From positions 1 to 64,000 of the forward strand of contig CAYZWT010000017.1 in the NCBI GenBank assembly GCA_964482225.1: a stretch of 64,000 bases of DNA, read 5' to 3'. Of this stretch, positions 5,807 through 16,100 are shown piece after piece. Origin of the DNA: UBA1429 sp964482225 (GTDB taxonomy: Bacteria > Chloroflexota > Anaerolineae > UBA1429). The notes under the pieces were generated by a model. The model was not told where the DNA came from, did not search any database, and saw only the letters and a program-made list of their open reading frames with translations. Both the position numbers and the translations under genes were made by a program. Within the stretch, counting starts at the first letter, position 1. Each line of letters starts with the position of its first letter.

Positions 5807-7570
5807 ATGAAGATCTTCTGGCGCGTAATGGGTTACTTGCGGCCATATTGGCCCTATCAAGTGTTCGCGTATACCTGTATGTTGGGCATTACAGGCGTCA
5901 GCCTCTACATGCCCCAGATCATCCGTAAGGTTGTTGACGAGGGCATCGCGCAGGGAGACCTTCAGGCATTGGCCACATCCGTGGCGTTGCTCCTGGGGCT
6001 GACTCTGCTGCGCGGCCTGTTCCGCTTTGGCGAGGGCTTTCTCACAGAGAACGCCTCGCAGAGCGTCTCATACGATCTGCGCAACCAGCTCTACCACAAG
6101 ATGGAGCAGCTCTCCTTTAGCTATCACGACCGCGCGCAGACGGGCCAGTTGCTTTCGCGCACGACCAGCGATGTCGAACGCTTGCAGCGCCTCACGGGCC
6201 GAGGGCTGTTGGGCCTGTTCAACGCCGCCATCATGATCATCGGCACCACGGTCATCCTGTTCGGGATGCAGCCTACGCTGGCGGCGCTTTCCCTGGCCGC
6301 CATGCCGATCATCACGATCCTGATGCGCACTTTTGTCAAGCACCAGCACCCCCTGTGGCGCTCGCGGCAGAACATCATGGCCGAGCTTACGGCCAGGGTC
6401 GAGCAGAACCTCTATGGCGTGAGCGTGGTGCGCGGCTTTGCCCAGGAGGATGCCGAGGTATCCCGGTTCGACGGGGAGAACGATCGCATCTTTGATGTCT
6501 CCATGACGCTGACGCGGCGCGGCAGCCGCATGATGCCGATGATCGTGCTGTTGGCCAGCGCCAGCACCGTGGTGATCCTGTGGGTGGGCGGCACGATGGT
6601 GGTGCAGGGGATATTGACCCTGGGCGCTTTGGTAGCGTTCAACAGCTATATGCTCCAGCTCGTCGGCCCCATGCGCCGGGTGGGCTTTCTCATTACCATG
6701 ATCGGCGAATCGCACGCCTCGGCCGAGCGCGTATTCGAGGTGTTGGACGCCGAGTCAGAGGTCAATGATGCCCCCGATGCCCGCGAACTGAGCCAGATTG
6801 AAGGCGCCGTCAGCTTTGAGCACGTCACTTTTGGCTACTTTAGTGGCAGTCCCGTGCTCCAGGATGTCTCATTCGATGTCAAGCCGGGCCAGATCGTGGC
6901 GCTCTTGGGGCCCACAGGTTCGGGCAAGAGCACCATCACCAACCTGATCCCGCGCTTTTACGATGTGAGCGAGGGCGTCGTCAAGATCGATGGCGTGGAC
7001 GTGCGCGAGGTGACGCTGGACTCGCTGCGCAGCCAAATCGGCATGGTGCTACAGGAGACCATGCTTTTTGGCAGCACCGTGCGCGAGAATATCGCCTTTG
7101 GGCGGCCCGATGCCACCCAGGAAGAGATCGAGGATGCCGCCAAGGCCGCCGCAGCCCACGATTTCATCATGCGCTTCCCCGATGGCTATGACACCGAGGT
7201 GGGCGAGCGCGGCACCACCCTTTCCGGCGGCCAGCGCCAGCGCGTGGCCATCGCCCGCGCCCTCCTGCTCGATCCGCGCATCCTGATCCTGGATGATGCC
7301 ACCTCTAGCGTGGATACCGAGACCGAGCAGCAGATCCAGGGCGCGCTCAAGAACCTGATGCGCGGGCGCACGTCGTTCGTCATCGCCCAGCGCGTCTCGA
7401 CCGTACGCGATGCCGACATGATCCTGGTAATTGACCAGGGCCGCCTGTGCGCTCAGGGCCGCCACCAAGACTTGATCCGCGAATCGGGCATCTATGCCGA
7501 CATCTATTACCGGCAGCTTCGCCAAGAGGACATGGACTTGGTCGAGGCCGCTGTGGGGAGGACCGCATGA
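5807..7570 (+). CDS. ABC exporter half, degenerate-site subunit
   Basis: This 587-aa protein is a type IV ABC exporter half with six membrane helices (about 1-300) and a nucleotide-binding domain (about 335-580). Walker A is GPTGSGKST at 368-376 and the signature is a canonical LSGGQ at 473-477. The catalytic Glu after Walker B is Asp498 (ILILDDATS) and the switch His is Gln529 (VIAQR). Its own ATP site is therefore degenerate, as in heterodimeric exporters such as BmrCD or TM287/288. It should pair with the next gene, whose ATG overlaps its stop codon (ATGA). The substrate is unknown; the MarR context suggests drug or lipid export. Confidence 0.92.
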   Translation: MKIFWRVMGYLRPYWPYQVFAYTCMLGITGVSLYMPQIIRKVVDEGIAQGDLQALATSVALLLGLTLLRGLFRFGEGFLTENASQSVSYDLRNQLYHKMEQLSFSYHDRAQTGQLLSRTTSDVERLQRLTGRGLLGLFNAAIMIIGTTVILFGMQPTLAALSLAAMPIITILMRTFVKHQHPLWRSRQNIMAELTARVEQNLYGVSVVRGFAQEDAEVSRFDGENDRIFDVSMTLTRRGSRMMPMIVLLASASTVVILWVGGTMVVQGILTLGALVAFNSYMLQLVGPMRRVGFLITMIGESHASAERVFEVLDAESEVNDAPDARELSQIEGAVSFEHVTFGYFSGSPVLQDVSFDVKPGQIVALLGPTGSGKSTITNLIPRFYDVSEGVVKIDGVDVREVTLDSLRSQIGMVLQETMLFGSTVRENIAFGRPDATQEEIEDAAKAAAAHDFIMRFPDGYDTEVGERGTTLSGGQRQRVAIARALLLDPRILILDDATSSVDTETEQQIQGALKNLMRGRTSFVIAQRVSTVRDADMILVIDQGRLCAQGRHQDLIRESGIYADIYYRQLRQEDMDLVEAAVGRTA

Positions 7571-9399
7571 GCATCAATTTCAGTCCGGGCGGCTTTCGGG
7601 GCGCCCATGTGCACCTAAGCCACTATCGCGATTCTGAAGGGCAAGGCTTTGACTGGCGCATCATGCGCCGCCTGCTCCAGTTTCTCGTACCACACAAGCG
7701 GCGCATGTTCGAGTCGTTGGCGCTCATGATCGTCAGCGCGGGCCTGGCCTTGCTGGCCCCGTACCTGGTCAAGCTGCTGATTGACGACTATATCACGGCG
7801 GGCGACCTGGTGGGCCTGCGCTGGATGGCTTTGGCAACCCTGGCCGCCTATTCGGGGGACTTTGTCGCCGATTGGCGCCGCCGTCTGCAAACCGAGACCG
7901 TTGCCCATAGTGTGTTGCGGGGCATGCGCGGCGACCTGTTCCGCCACTATCAAAAGCTCACCATGAGTTTCTTTGATACCTTTGGCACCGGCAGCCTGAT
8001 CGCCTCCATCACCAGCGATGTGGGCGTGGTGAACGAACTGCTGGCCAACGGGCTCATCACCATGTTCAGTGACATTTTCATCCTCTTGAGCGTCATGGTG
8101 GTGATGCTGGTGATCAACTGGCAGTTGGCGCTGCTCAGCCTCTCGGTGTTGCCCCTGATGGTCATCGCCACCTGGGTCTTTTCCGGCTATGCCCGGCGGG
8201 CCTACCGGCGCACCCGTGAAAAGAACAGCGTCATGATCGGACGTCTGGCCGAGGACATTAGCGCCATGCGCGTGATCCAGGCGTTCAACGAAGAGGACCG
8301 CATGAGCCGCGAGTTCGACCAGATCAACCGCGAGAACCGCCAGGCCAACGTCGCGGCAGTGACCCTCTCTTCGGCGTTCACGCCCGCCATGGAGCTCTTT
8401 GGCACGCTGGCCACCAGCATCATCCTCTGGTTCGGCGGGCGCGCCGTCATTCAGGATACCCTTACCCTGGGTATCATTGTCGCCTTTCTCAGCTATACCT
8501 CGCGCTTGTTCCAGCCGGTGCTGGAGCTGAGCATGGTCTTTACCACCTGGCAGGCGGCCATGGCCGGCGGCGAGCGCGTGCTGCGCATCCTCAATATCGA
8601 TCCGGCCATCAAGGACAAAGAGGGCGCCGTCGAGATGGCGCAGGTGCACGGCGAGCTGACCTTTGACCATGTGAGCTTTCGCTACCTGGATGATACACCC
8701 GTGCTGGAAGATGTGACGTTCACCATCCAGCCAGGGGCGACCATCGCCCTGGTGGGCCCCACAGGCGCCGGCAAGACCACCATCGCCAGCCTGCTGACCC
8801 GCTTTTATGACATCAAAGAGGGGCGCATCCTGATTGATGGCACCGACATCCGGGACGTGACCCTGGATTCGCTGCGCCAGCAACTGGGCATGGTGCCCCA
8901 GGAGCCTTTTCTGTTCACCGGCACCGTGGATTACAACATCCGCTTTGGCAAGCCCGATGCCACCGAAGAAGAGGTGATCGCGGCGGCCAAGGCGGCCAAC
9001 GCCCACGAGTTCATCATGTCTCTGCCCGAGGGCTATCAAACCGAGATCCTGGAGGGCTCGGCCAACCTCTCTCTCGGCCAGCGACAGCTCATCTGTCTGG
9101 CGCGCGTGATCCTGGCCCAGCCCCGCATCCTGGTGCTGGACGAGGCCACCTCTAGCGTGGACTTGCGCACCGAGGGGCTGATCCAGGAGGTCATGGACAA
9201 CCTGATGGAGGGCCGCACCTCCCTGGTGATCGCCCACCGACTGGCGACGGTGCACCGCGCTGACCTGATCCTGGTGATTGATCAGGGGCGCATCGTCGAG
9301 CGGGGCACACACGATGAGCTGATGGCGCTGGATGGGGTCTATGCCCACCTGTACGAGACCCAGTTCCTCTCGGTACAGCCGGCCCAAGTCGCCAGCTAG
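7567..9399 (+). CDS. ABC exporter half, consensus-site subunit
   Basis: This 610-aa protein has six predicted membrane helices and a C-terminal ATPase domain. Walker A is GPTGAGKTT at 398-406, Walker B ends in the catalytic Glu526 (ILVLDEATS) and the switch His557 is present. Its signature motif is degenerate, LSLGQ at 501-505. That is the exact complement of the partner gene: Walker A/B and His from this subunit plus LSGGQ from the partner give one active site. A hydrophilic N-terminal extension of about 30 residues precedes the first helix. The ATG at 7567 has GGGAGG upstream. A strong terminator follows. Confidence 0.92.
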   Translation: MSINFSPGGFRGAHVHLSHYRDSEGQGFDWRIMRRLLQFLVPHKRRMFESLALMIVSAGLALLAPYLVKLLIDDYITAGDLVGLRWMALATLAAYSGDFVADWRRRLQTETVAHSVLRGMRGDLFRHYQKLTMSFFDTFGTGSLIASITSDVGVVNELLANGLITMFSDIFILLSVMVVMLVINWQLALLSLSVLPLMVIATWVFSGYARRAYRRTREKNSVMIGRLAEDISAMRVIQAFNEEDRMSREFDQINRENRQANVAAVTLSSAFTPAMELFGTLATSIILWFGGRAVIQDTLTLGIIVAFLSYTSRLFQPVLELSMVFTTWQAAMAGGERVLRILNIDPAIKDKEGAVEMAQVHGELTFDHVSFRYLDDTPVLEDVTFTIQPGATIALVGPTGAGKTTIASLLTRFYDIKEGRILIDGTDIRDVTLDSLRQQLGMVPQEPFLFTGTVDYNIRFGKPDATEEEVIAAAKAANAHEFIMSLPEGYQTEILEGSANLSLGQRQLICLARVILAQPRILVLDEATSSVDLRTEGLIQEVMDNLMEGRTSLVIAHRLATVHRADLILVIDQGRIVERGTHDELMALDGVYAHLYETQFLSVQPAQVAS

Positions 9400-9429
9400 G
9401 CAATCATACAGCCTTTCATTGATCCGTCT

Positions 9430-9467
9430 GGGGGCGGCGCAACCTTGCAGCGCACCGCCCCCTTTTT
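9430..9467 (+). terminator. Rho-independent terminator of the exporter operon
   Basis: A GC-rich hairpin with arms GGGGGCGG-CGC and GCG-CA-CCGCCCCC is followed by TTTTT. It lies 30 bp after the second exporter gene. Confidence 0.8.
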
Positions 9468-9575
9468 GCTGCCCATGCAACCCTGCGCATCGAATCGTAC
9501 TCACAAGGGTTGTAGACTCCCGGAACTCTTGCTTGCCCGCCCATGGGCAGGCGTGACACTGACGCAAAGGACGCC

Positions 9576-11015
9576 ATGAGCAACGAGCAACAACCTAACG
9601 ATAGAACCAAAGGCATCCCAACGATCATCCAGGGCGGCATGGGCGTAGGCGTCTCGAACTGGCGCCTGGCGCGCGCCGTGGGTGAGTGCGGGCAGATGGG
9701 CGTGGTCTCGGGCACGGCCCTGGATAGTGTCTTTGTCCGGCGCCTGCAGTTGGGCGACCCGGAGGGCGCCGTGCGGCGCGCCCTGGCCCATTTTCCCTGG
9801 CCCGGCATGGCCCGGCGCGCCCTGGAGGCCTACTGGGTCGAGGGCGGCATTGCCCCCGGCACGCCCTTCAAGACCGTCCCCATGACAACGGCAGAGTTGA
9901 CCCGAACGCAGACCGAGCTGTTGGTGATGGCGAACTTTTGCGAGGTGTTCCTGGCCAGAGAGGGGAACAGCGCGCCGGTGGGCATCAACTATCTGGAAAA
10001 GGTGCAGCTCCCAACCCTGCCCTCTCTGCTAGGCGCCATGCTGGCGGGGGTGGACGCCATCCTGATGGGAGGCGGCATCCCCCTGGCGATCCCTGGCATC
10101 CTGGACCGGCTGGCGCGCTGGGAGCCGGTGGAAAAGCGCCTGGAGGTGGTGGGCAGCGGCGTACACGGCCAGCATTTGGCGCCCGCCGAACTCGCCGAGG
10201 GCGCGCTGACGCCCCTGCAACGGCCCGCCTTCCTGGCCATCGTCTCGTCGGACGTGGTGGCCAAGGCGCTGTTGCGCCGGGCCTCGGGCGCGGTGGACGG
10301 GTTCATCGTCGAGAACCACACCGCCGGCGGCCACAATGCGCCGCCGCGCCGCGCGCCCCAAGCCGAGGGGAACGGCGCATCCGCTTTTGGCCCCAAAGAT
10401 GTGCCCGACCTGGCCGGCATCCGCGCCCTGGAGCGCCCGTTCTGGCTGGCGGGCGGCTATGGGTCGCCTGAGGACCTGCGCGCGGCGCTGGCCGAAGGCG
10501 CCCGGGGCATACAGGCGGGGACGGTCTTTGCCTGCTGCCGCGAATCGGGCCTGGCGCCCCACCTCAAAGAGGCGTTGCTGCGCCACAGCCTGGCGGGCGA
10601 GATCGAGATCATCACCGATCTGCGGGCCTCGCCCACGGGCTACCCCTTCAAGCTGGCGCCCTTGCCCGAGGCCCCGGCGGGCCATGGGCCGGTGGATGCA
10701 GCGCGCCGCCGTGTGTGCGACCTGGGCTATCTGCGCACCATCTATGAGCGCGAGGACGGGAGCCTGGGCTACCGCTGCCCCGCCGAGCCGGTTGCGGCCT
10801 ACCTGGCCAAGGGCGGCGCCCTGGAAGATACTGTCGGGCGACGCTGCCTGTGCAACGGACTGGCCGCCGCCATCGGCTTTGGGCAGGCGCGCCGTCAGGG
10901 CGTCGAGCCACCCATGGTCACCGCCGGCGAACAGTTGCGCGCCCTGCGCCAGCTTGTGGCAGAGAAGGGTCTTGACTATACTGCGCGAGACGTGATCGAG
11001 TATCTAGAGAGTTGA
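9576..11015 (+). CDS. Nitronate monooxygenase-like FMN enzyme
   Basis: This 479-aa protein resembles the nitronate monooxygenase (2-nitropropane dioxygenase) TIM-barrel family, which binds FMN. The family N-terminus PTIIQGGMGVGVS is clear, as is the phosphate-binding region ENHTAGGHNAPPR and the later GYGSPEDLRAALAEGARGIQAGTVFA. It is longer than typical enzymes (about 330-370 aa). The extra C-terminal part (about residues 350-479) contains several cysteines (YRCPAEP, RRCLCNGL), so it may form a separate module. The ATG at 9576 has AAAGGA upstream. The physiological substrate cannot be named. Confidence 0.82.
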   Translation: MSNEQQPNDRTKGIPTIIQGGMGVGVSNWRLARAVGECGQMGVVSGTALDSVFVRRLQLGDPEGAVRRALAHFPWPGMARRALEAYWVEGGIAPGTPFKTVPMTTAELTRTQTELLVMANFCEVFLAREGNSAPVGINYLEKVQLPTLPSLLGAMLAGVDAILMGGGIPLAIPGILDRLARWEPVEKRLEVVGSGVHGQHLAPAELAEGALTPLQRPAFLAIVSSDVVAKALLRRASGAVDGFIVENHTAGGHNAPPRRAPQAEGNGASAFGPKDVPDLAGIRALERPFWLAGGYGSPEDLRAALAEGARGIQAGTVFACCRESGLAPHLKEALLRHSLAGEIEIITDLRASPTGYPFKLAPLPEAPAGHGPVDAARRRVCDLGYLRTIYEREDGSLGYRCPAEPVAAYLAKGGALEDTVGRRCLCNGLAAAIGFGQARRQGVEPPMVTAGEQLRALRQLVAEKGLDYTARDVIEYLES

Positions 11016-11082
11016 GGGCGGGGCCTGCAAGGGCTCGCCCGCCGGCGCACACCACCACCGACGGACGAGGAGGCTTGCAGAC

Positions 11083-12006
11083 ATGTGGCAACACATCGTG
11101 GTCGCCCTCAAGGGCATGGCCTTTGGCCTGAGCAACATTGTGCCGGGCATGACCGGCGGCGCCATCCTGATCGTGCTGGGCATCTATGGGCAGTTTGTGG
11201 ATGCCTTGGGCAATCTCGCGACCAACAAGGCGCGCCGCCGCGAATATCTGATCTTCTTGGGCGCTCTGGGGCTGGGGGCCGTCATCGCGATGGTGGGCCT
11301 CTCTCGCGCGCTAACCTGGCTACTAGACTGGCGCCCCGTGCTGCTGACGTTTCTCTTCAAGGGCCTGCTGCTCGGCACCATCCCGGCCCTGTTCCGGCTC
11401 CACAATGATATGCGCATCACCCCGGGTCGGGCGCTGGCCGCCCTGCTGGGGTTGGCGGTCGTGGTGGCCCTGCGCGCCCTGGAACGGCAGAACCTGCACG
11501 CCGAGTTGCTGACCGACAGCCGCAGCCTGCTGGGCATTGCCTATGTCCTGGCCGCCGCCTGTGTGGCCGGGGCAGCCAATGTCACGCCCGGCATCTCGGG
11601 CTCCTACGTCTTTCTGTTGGCGGGCACCTACCGCCCCATCCTGGACGCCCTTTCGGCCCTGGCTCGCCTGGACATTCACTGGCACGTGCTGGCGCCCACG
11701 GCGGCAGGCGCCGCTATCGGGATCGTCGCTTGCTCCAAGCTGATTGACACAGCCCTCAAGCGGGCCTCCGGCCTGGCGGCCTATGCCATCCTGGGGCTGT
11801 TGCTGGGCTCGGTATATGGACTGTGGCCCGCCGGGGCGTTGCAACAGGAGGATGCACTGCTACTGGCGCTCTGCCTGGCGGCGGGCATTGCCATCGCGGC
11901 GCTCTTGGGGCGGCGCGGCGCCGAGGGTGGCGCCGACAGGGGCACAAGCCCATTGCCAGCGCGAGAAGCGCGCCCGCAACGCGCCGATGGCGAGCCAGGG
12001 GTCTAG
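11083..12006 (+). CDS. DUF368 membrane protein (lipid-carrier translocase family)
   Basis: This 307-aa protein has about eight predicted membrane helices. The N-terminal signature LKGMAFGLSNIVPGMTGG and a second internal copy of the motif (AGAANVTPGISGSYVFLL) identify DUF368. Members of this family have been shown to recycle undecaprenyl phosphate across the membrane; that role is carried over from the family. GGAGG precedes the ATG. A second family member lies at 42143-43036, so the genome keeps at least two. No gene is seen in the 244 bp that follow. Confidence 0.87.
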   Translation: MWQHIVVALKGMAFGLSNIVPGMTGGAILIVLGIYGQFVDALGNLATNKARRREYLIFLGALGLGAVIAMVGLSRALTWLLDWRPVLLTFLFKGLLLGTIPALFRLHNDMRITPGRALAALLGLAVVVALRALERQNLHAELLTDSRSLLGIAYVLAAACVAGAANVTPGISGSYVFLLAGTYRPILDALSALARLDIHWHVLAPTAAGAAIGIVACSKLIDTALKRASGLAAYAILGLLLGSVYGLWPAGALQQEDALLLALCLAAGIAIAALLGRRGAEGGADRGTSPLPAREARPQRADGEPGV

Positions 12007-12250
12007 AGCGAAGTCTGCCAGGCGCTCAGCCAGCGCAGGTAGGTGAGGATCTGTACAAGCCCACCAGTGTGCGTTCCGCGCCATTTACGCCCATCGCGTT
12101 TGCCATCGAAGGGTAGATCGCGCTGGTACAGACCACGGTATAGAGATATACTTGGGAGTGAGGCAGCCAGCGCGCGCGGCATGGATAAGCATCGCGCCAC
12201 ATCTATCGGCCATGCCATAATACCCTGGCGCAGGATACGGAGCCACTCGA

Positions 12251-12991
12251 TTGGATACGGCGGCTTTTGATGAGCAGGGCTTGACTCTTGTAGAGCTGCT
12301 GATCGTTTTGGCTATCCTCGGAATCCTCTTGGGCATCACGGCGGTCGGCCTTAGGCCCCTCTTGCAGACCGCCGCCCTGCGGGCCGATCAAAGGGCGTTG
12401 GCAACGCTCAACGACGTGACCGCATACTATCAGATCGCCAAGGAAAGGCCCTCGGCGGGTATCTTTCCTGACGGGAGTTCAGACCAAGAGAAGCTAGAGC
12501 TCCTGCTGGCCGAGGGTCTGCTAACGGCCGCGCCGATCCCCAGACAAGCGGGGGTCAGCTTTCGGTGGAACGCTTCACAGGCTGTCTGGGTGCTCGCCTC
12601 CGGAGAGCAAGCGGCCCTGTCTTCTCTCGGGAGCACCTTTGCCGAGATCAGTCAGGGCTTCATCGGCCGGATTTCCCGCTTTTACGCTGATAAAGGCTAC
12701 TATCCGCGTTCTTGGGGAGACTATGCATTCACCGATATCGGCCTTGACCCCGACGAATGGGCAGGGCCGGTAACGAATGCGTACTATCGGCCCAGGGGCA
12801 GCCGCCTGGGCGTGTCGCCAGAGGCAGGCTACACGTTCACCGTACGGGATTTGCACGGCAGCTATCGCATTCTGACGCATCAACTCCAATGGAGTCTCTG
12901 GTACGACGTGGTCACCAACAAGTGGTACTACCACTCTATCGCACCCGAGAATGAGATTGCCATAGAGACGCTACGCATCAACCCGCAGTGA
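12251..12991 (+). CDS. Type IV pilin-like protein
   Basis: This 246-aa protein starts at TTG, with CGGAG upstream. A short leader (MDTAAFDEQG) precedes the prepilin motif G|LTLVELLIVLAILGILL, with Gly at -1 and Glu at +5. The +1 residue is Leu rather than Phe, which is common in pseudopilins. The rest is a soluble C-terminal domain with many aromatic residues near the end (SLWYDVVTNKWYYH). No other pilus gene is nearby, so it is an orphan pilin or a minor pseudopilin. A GTG or ATG start further upstream is not supported. Confidence 0.72.
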   Translation: MDTAAFDEQGLTLVELLIVLAILGILLGITAVGLRPLLQTAALRADQRALATLNDVTAYYQIAKERPSAGIFPDGSSDQEKLELLLAEGLLTAAPIPRQAGVSFRWNASQAVWVLASGEQAALSSLGSTFAEISQGFIGRISRFYADKGYYPRSWGDYAFTDIGLDPDEWAGPVTNAYYRPRGSRLGVSPEAGYTFTVRDLHGSYRILTHQLQWSLWYDVVTNKWYYHSIAPENEIAIETLRINPQ

Positions 12992-13053
12992 TCTCTCGTG
13001 AACCCGATGAACCCGGCCTTGCGCGCGAATGGCGTCTCGCTCGTGTTGCCTTT

Positions 13054-13081
13054 TTGCACCCTGGCGGAATCTCGGTAGAAT
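13054..13081 (+). promoter_or_regulatory. Promoter for carB
   Basis: TTGCAC (13054-13059) and TAGAAT (13076-13081) are 16 bp apart. Transcription from here would give a leader of about 80 nt containing the structures at 13106-13154. Confidence 0.55.
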
Positions 13082-13105
13082 CTATCAGACCTGCGCCGGA
13101 ATGCG

Positions 13106-13154
13106 AGGTCAGATCACCGGTGATCGCGCCCTGTGCGCGATCTTTTTGTGACCT
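13106..13154 (+). promoter_or_regulatory. Attenuator-like leader of carB
   Basis: A perfect hairpin GATCGCGC-CCTGT-GCGCGATC (13122-13142) followed by TTTTT is a textbook intrinsic terminator 23 bp before carB. It shares its 5' arm with a perfect palindrome GATCACCGGTGATC (13112-13125), and both lie inside an outer pair AGGTCA/TGACCT (13106-13111 and 13149-13154). The two inner structures exclude each other, as in transcription attenuators. It could alternatively just terminate the pilin gene transcript. Confidence 0.6.
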
Positions 13155-13169
13155 GAGGGGGTAGTAGGG

Positions 13170-16100
13170 ATGCCACGTCGAGACGATATCCACCGCGTGA
13201 TGATCATCGGTTCGGGGCCGATCGTGATCGGCCAAGCCTGCGAGTTTGACTATTCCGGTACTCAGGCGTGCAAGGCGTTGCGTTCCCTCGGCTATGAGGT
13301 AGTGCTGGTCAATTCGAACCCCGCCACCATCATGACCGACCCGGGCACGGCGGACGTGACCTACATCGAGCCCCTGAACGTCGAACGGATGCGCCAGATC
13401 ATCGAGAAGGAGCGCCCCGACGCGCTGCTGCCCAACCTGGGTGGACAAACGGGCCTGAACCTGGCCTCGGAGCTGGCCAAGGCGGGCATCCTGGAGCAGT
13501 ATGGCGTGCAGGTGATCGGCGTGCAGATTGACGCCATCGAGCGGGGCGAGGACCGTATCATTTTCAAGCAGACCATGGACCGCCTGGGCATCGAGGTGCC
13601 CCGCAGCTCGCCCGCCTACACCATCGAGGAGGCCGAGGCGGTGGCCGCCGAGCTGGGCTATCCGGTGGTCGTCCGCCCCGCCTATACCCTGGGCGGCACG
13701 GGCGGCGGCCTGGTCTATAACGTCGAAGAGTTGCGCACCGTGGCGGGGCGCGGCCTGGCCGCCAGCATGATCGGCCAGGTGTTGATCGAAGAGTCGGTGC
13801 TGGGCTGGGAAGAGCTGGAGCTGGAGGTCGTCCGCGATAGCAAGAACCAGATCATCACCGTCTGTTTCATCGAGAACATTGACGCCATGGGCATCCACAC
13901 CGGCGACTCGTTCTGCTCGGCGCCCATGCTCACCATCTCGCAAGAGCTCCAGCAACGGCTGCAAGGGTACTCCTACCGTATCGCCGAGGCGATCCAGGTG
14001 GTGGGCGGCACCAATATCCAGTTCGCCCACGACCCCAAGACGGGGCGCGTGGTGATCATCGAGATCAACCCGCGCACATCTCGCTCCTCGGCCCTGGCGA
14101 GCAAGGCCACCGGCTTTCCCATCGCCCGGGTCTCGGCCATGTTGGCCGCCGGCCTGACTCTGGACGAGATCCCCTACTGGCGCGATGGCACCCTGGACAA
14201 GTACACCCCCTCGGGCGACTATGTGGTGATCAAGTTCGCCCGCTGGGCCTTTGAAAAGTTCCCCGGCTCGATAGACAAGCTGGGCACCCAGATGCGCGCC
14301 GTGGGCGAGGTGATGAGCATCGGCAAGACCTACAAAGAGGCCCTGCAAAAGGCCATCCGCTCGCTCGAGATCGGACGCTATGGCCTGGGTTTTGCCAAGG
14401 ACTATCACCAGCGCTCCCTGACCGAGCTGCTGGATCTGCTGCGTGAGCCCACCAGCGAGCGCCAGTTCATCCTCTACGAGGCGCTGCGCAAGGGCGCCGC
14501 GATTGACGATCTCTATGCCTTGACCCACATCAAGCCCTGGTTCCTGGAGCAGATGCGCGAGCTGGTGGCGCTGGAGGAGGCCCTGCTGCTCTTCAAGGGC
14601 CAGATGCCCCCCGACGAATTGCTGGCCCAGGCCAAGCGTGATGGCTTTTCCGACCGTTACCTGGCCCAGATCCTGGGGCTGGCGGAGGGCGCCATCCGCG
14701 CGCGCCGCCAAGAGTTGGGGATCGTCCAGGGCTGGCACAGCGTGCCCGTCAGCGGCGCCGAGGACGCCTACTATTACTACTCTACCTATAACGCGCCCGA
14801 CGCCGTGCCCGTGGACGAGCGCCGCAAGGTCCTGATCCTGGGCGGCGGACCCAACCGCATCGGCCAGGGTATCGAGTTCGACTATTGCTGCGTGCACGCC
14901 GCCTTTGCCCTGCGCGACCAGGGCGTCGAGACGATCATGATCAACTGCAACCCCGAGACCGTCTCGACCGACTATGACACGTCGGACAAGCTCTATTTCG
15001 AGCCGCTGACGGTCGAGGATGTGCTCTCGATCTATGAGAAGGAGCAGCCCGAGGGCGTGATCGTCCAGTTTGGCGGGCAGACGCCCCTCAACATCGCCGA
15101 GGAGCTGGCGGCGGCGGGCGTGCGCATCCTGGGCACCAGCCCGGCGTCCATCGCCATGGCCGAGGACCGCGATCTGTTCCGCCGCCGCATGGAGGAACTC
15201 GAGATCCCCATGCCGGAATCGGGCATGGCCACCAACATTGATGAGGCACTCGAAATTGCCGAGCGCATCGGCTATCCCGTCATGGTGCGCCCCTCCTTCG
15301 TGCTGGGCGGCCGGGGCATGGAGGTGGTGCACAACGCCGAGATGCTGCACCGTTATGTCGCCAACGCGGTGCAGGTGACGCCCGAGCGCCCGATCCTGGT
15401 GGACCGCTTCTTACAGAACGCCATCGAGGCCGAGGCCGACGCCCTGGCCGATGGGAGCGCCGCCTTTGTGCCCGCTGTGATGGAGCACATCGAGCTGGCG
15501 GGGGTGCACTCGGGCGATTCGGCCTGCGTCATCCCGCCGGTGAGCATCTCGCCGGAGCACCTGGCCACCATCGGCGAGTACACGCGCAAGATCGCCCAGG
15601 AGCTGGACGTGGTCGGCCTGATCAACGTGCAGCTCGCCATCGAGAACGACACGGTCTATGTGCTGGAGGCCAATCCCCGCGCCTCGCGCACGGTGCCCCT
15701 GGTCTCCAAGGTCTGCGGCCTTTCGATGGCGCGCCTGGCCACCCGCCTGATGCTGGGCGAGAGCTTGGCCGAGCTGGCCCTGCGGCCCATGCGCATCCCC
15801 CACTATGGCGTCAAAGAGGCCGTGTTCCCCTTTGGCATGTTCCCTGAGGTGGACCCGCTCCTGGGCCCAGAGATGCGCTCCACAGGCGAGGTGCTGGGCC
15901 TGGCCGACTCCTATGGGTTGGCGTTCTACAAGGCGGAGGAGGCGGCCAAACCCGCCCTGCCTACCAGCGGAACGGTGCTGATCAGCGTGGCGGAAAAGAA
16001 CGCCGCCGTGCTCGAGATCGGGCGGCGCTTTGCGGCCCTGGGCTTTGCCATCCGGGCCACCGAGGGCACCCAGCGTTTCTTTGCCGATCACGGCATCCCC

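Noticed and set aside
7615..9567. A 650-codon open frame opposite the second ABC exporter gene
   Set aside because: Composition is typical of antisense shadow frames and no motif is present; the plus-strand exporter motifs are complete.
12978..15350. A 790-codon open frame opposite carB on the minus strand
   Set aside because: It lies entirely against the highly conserved carB gene, has low-complexity His/Ala/Gly-rich composition and no ribosome-binding site. It is an artefact of GC-rich codon usage.
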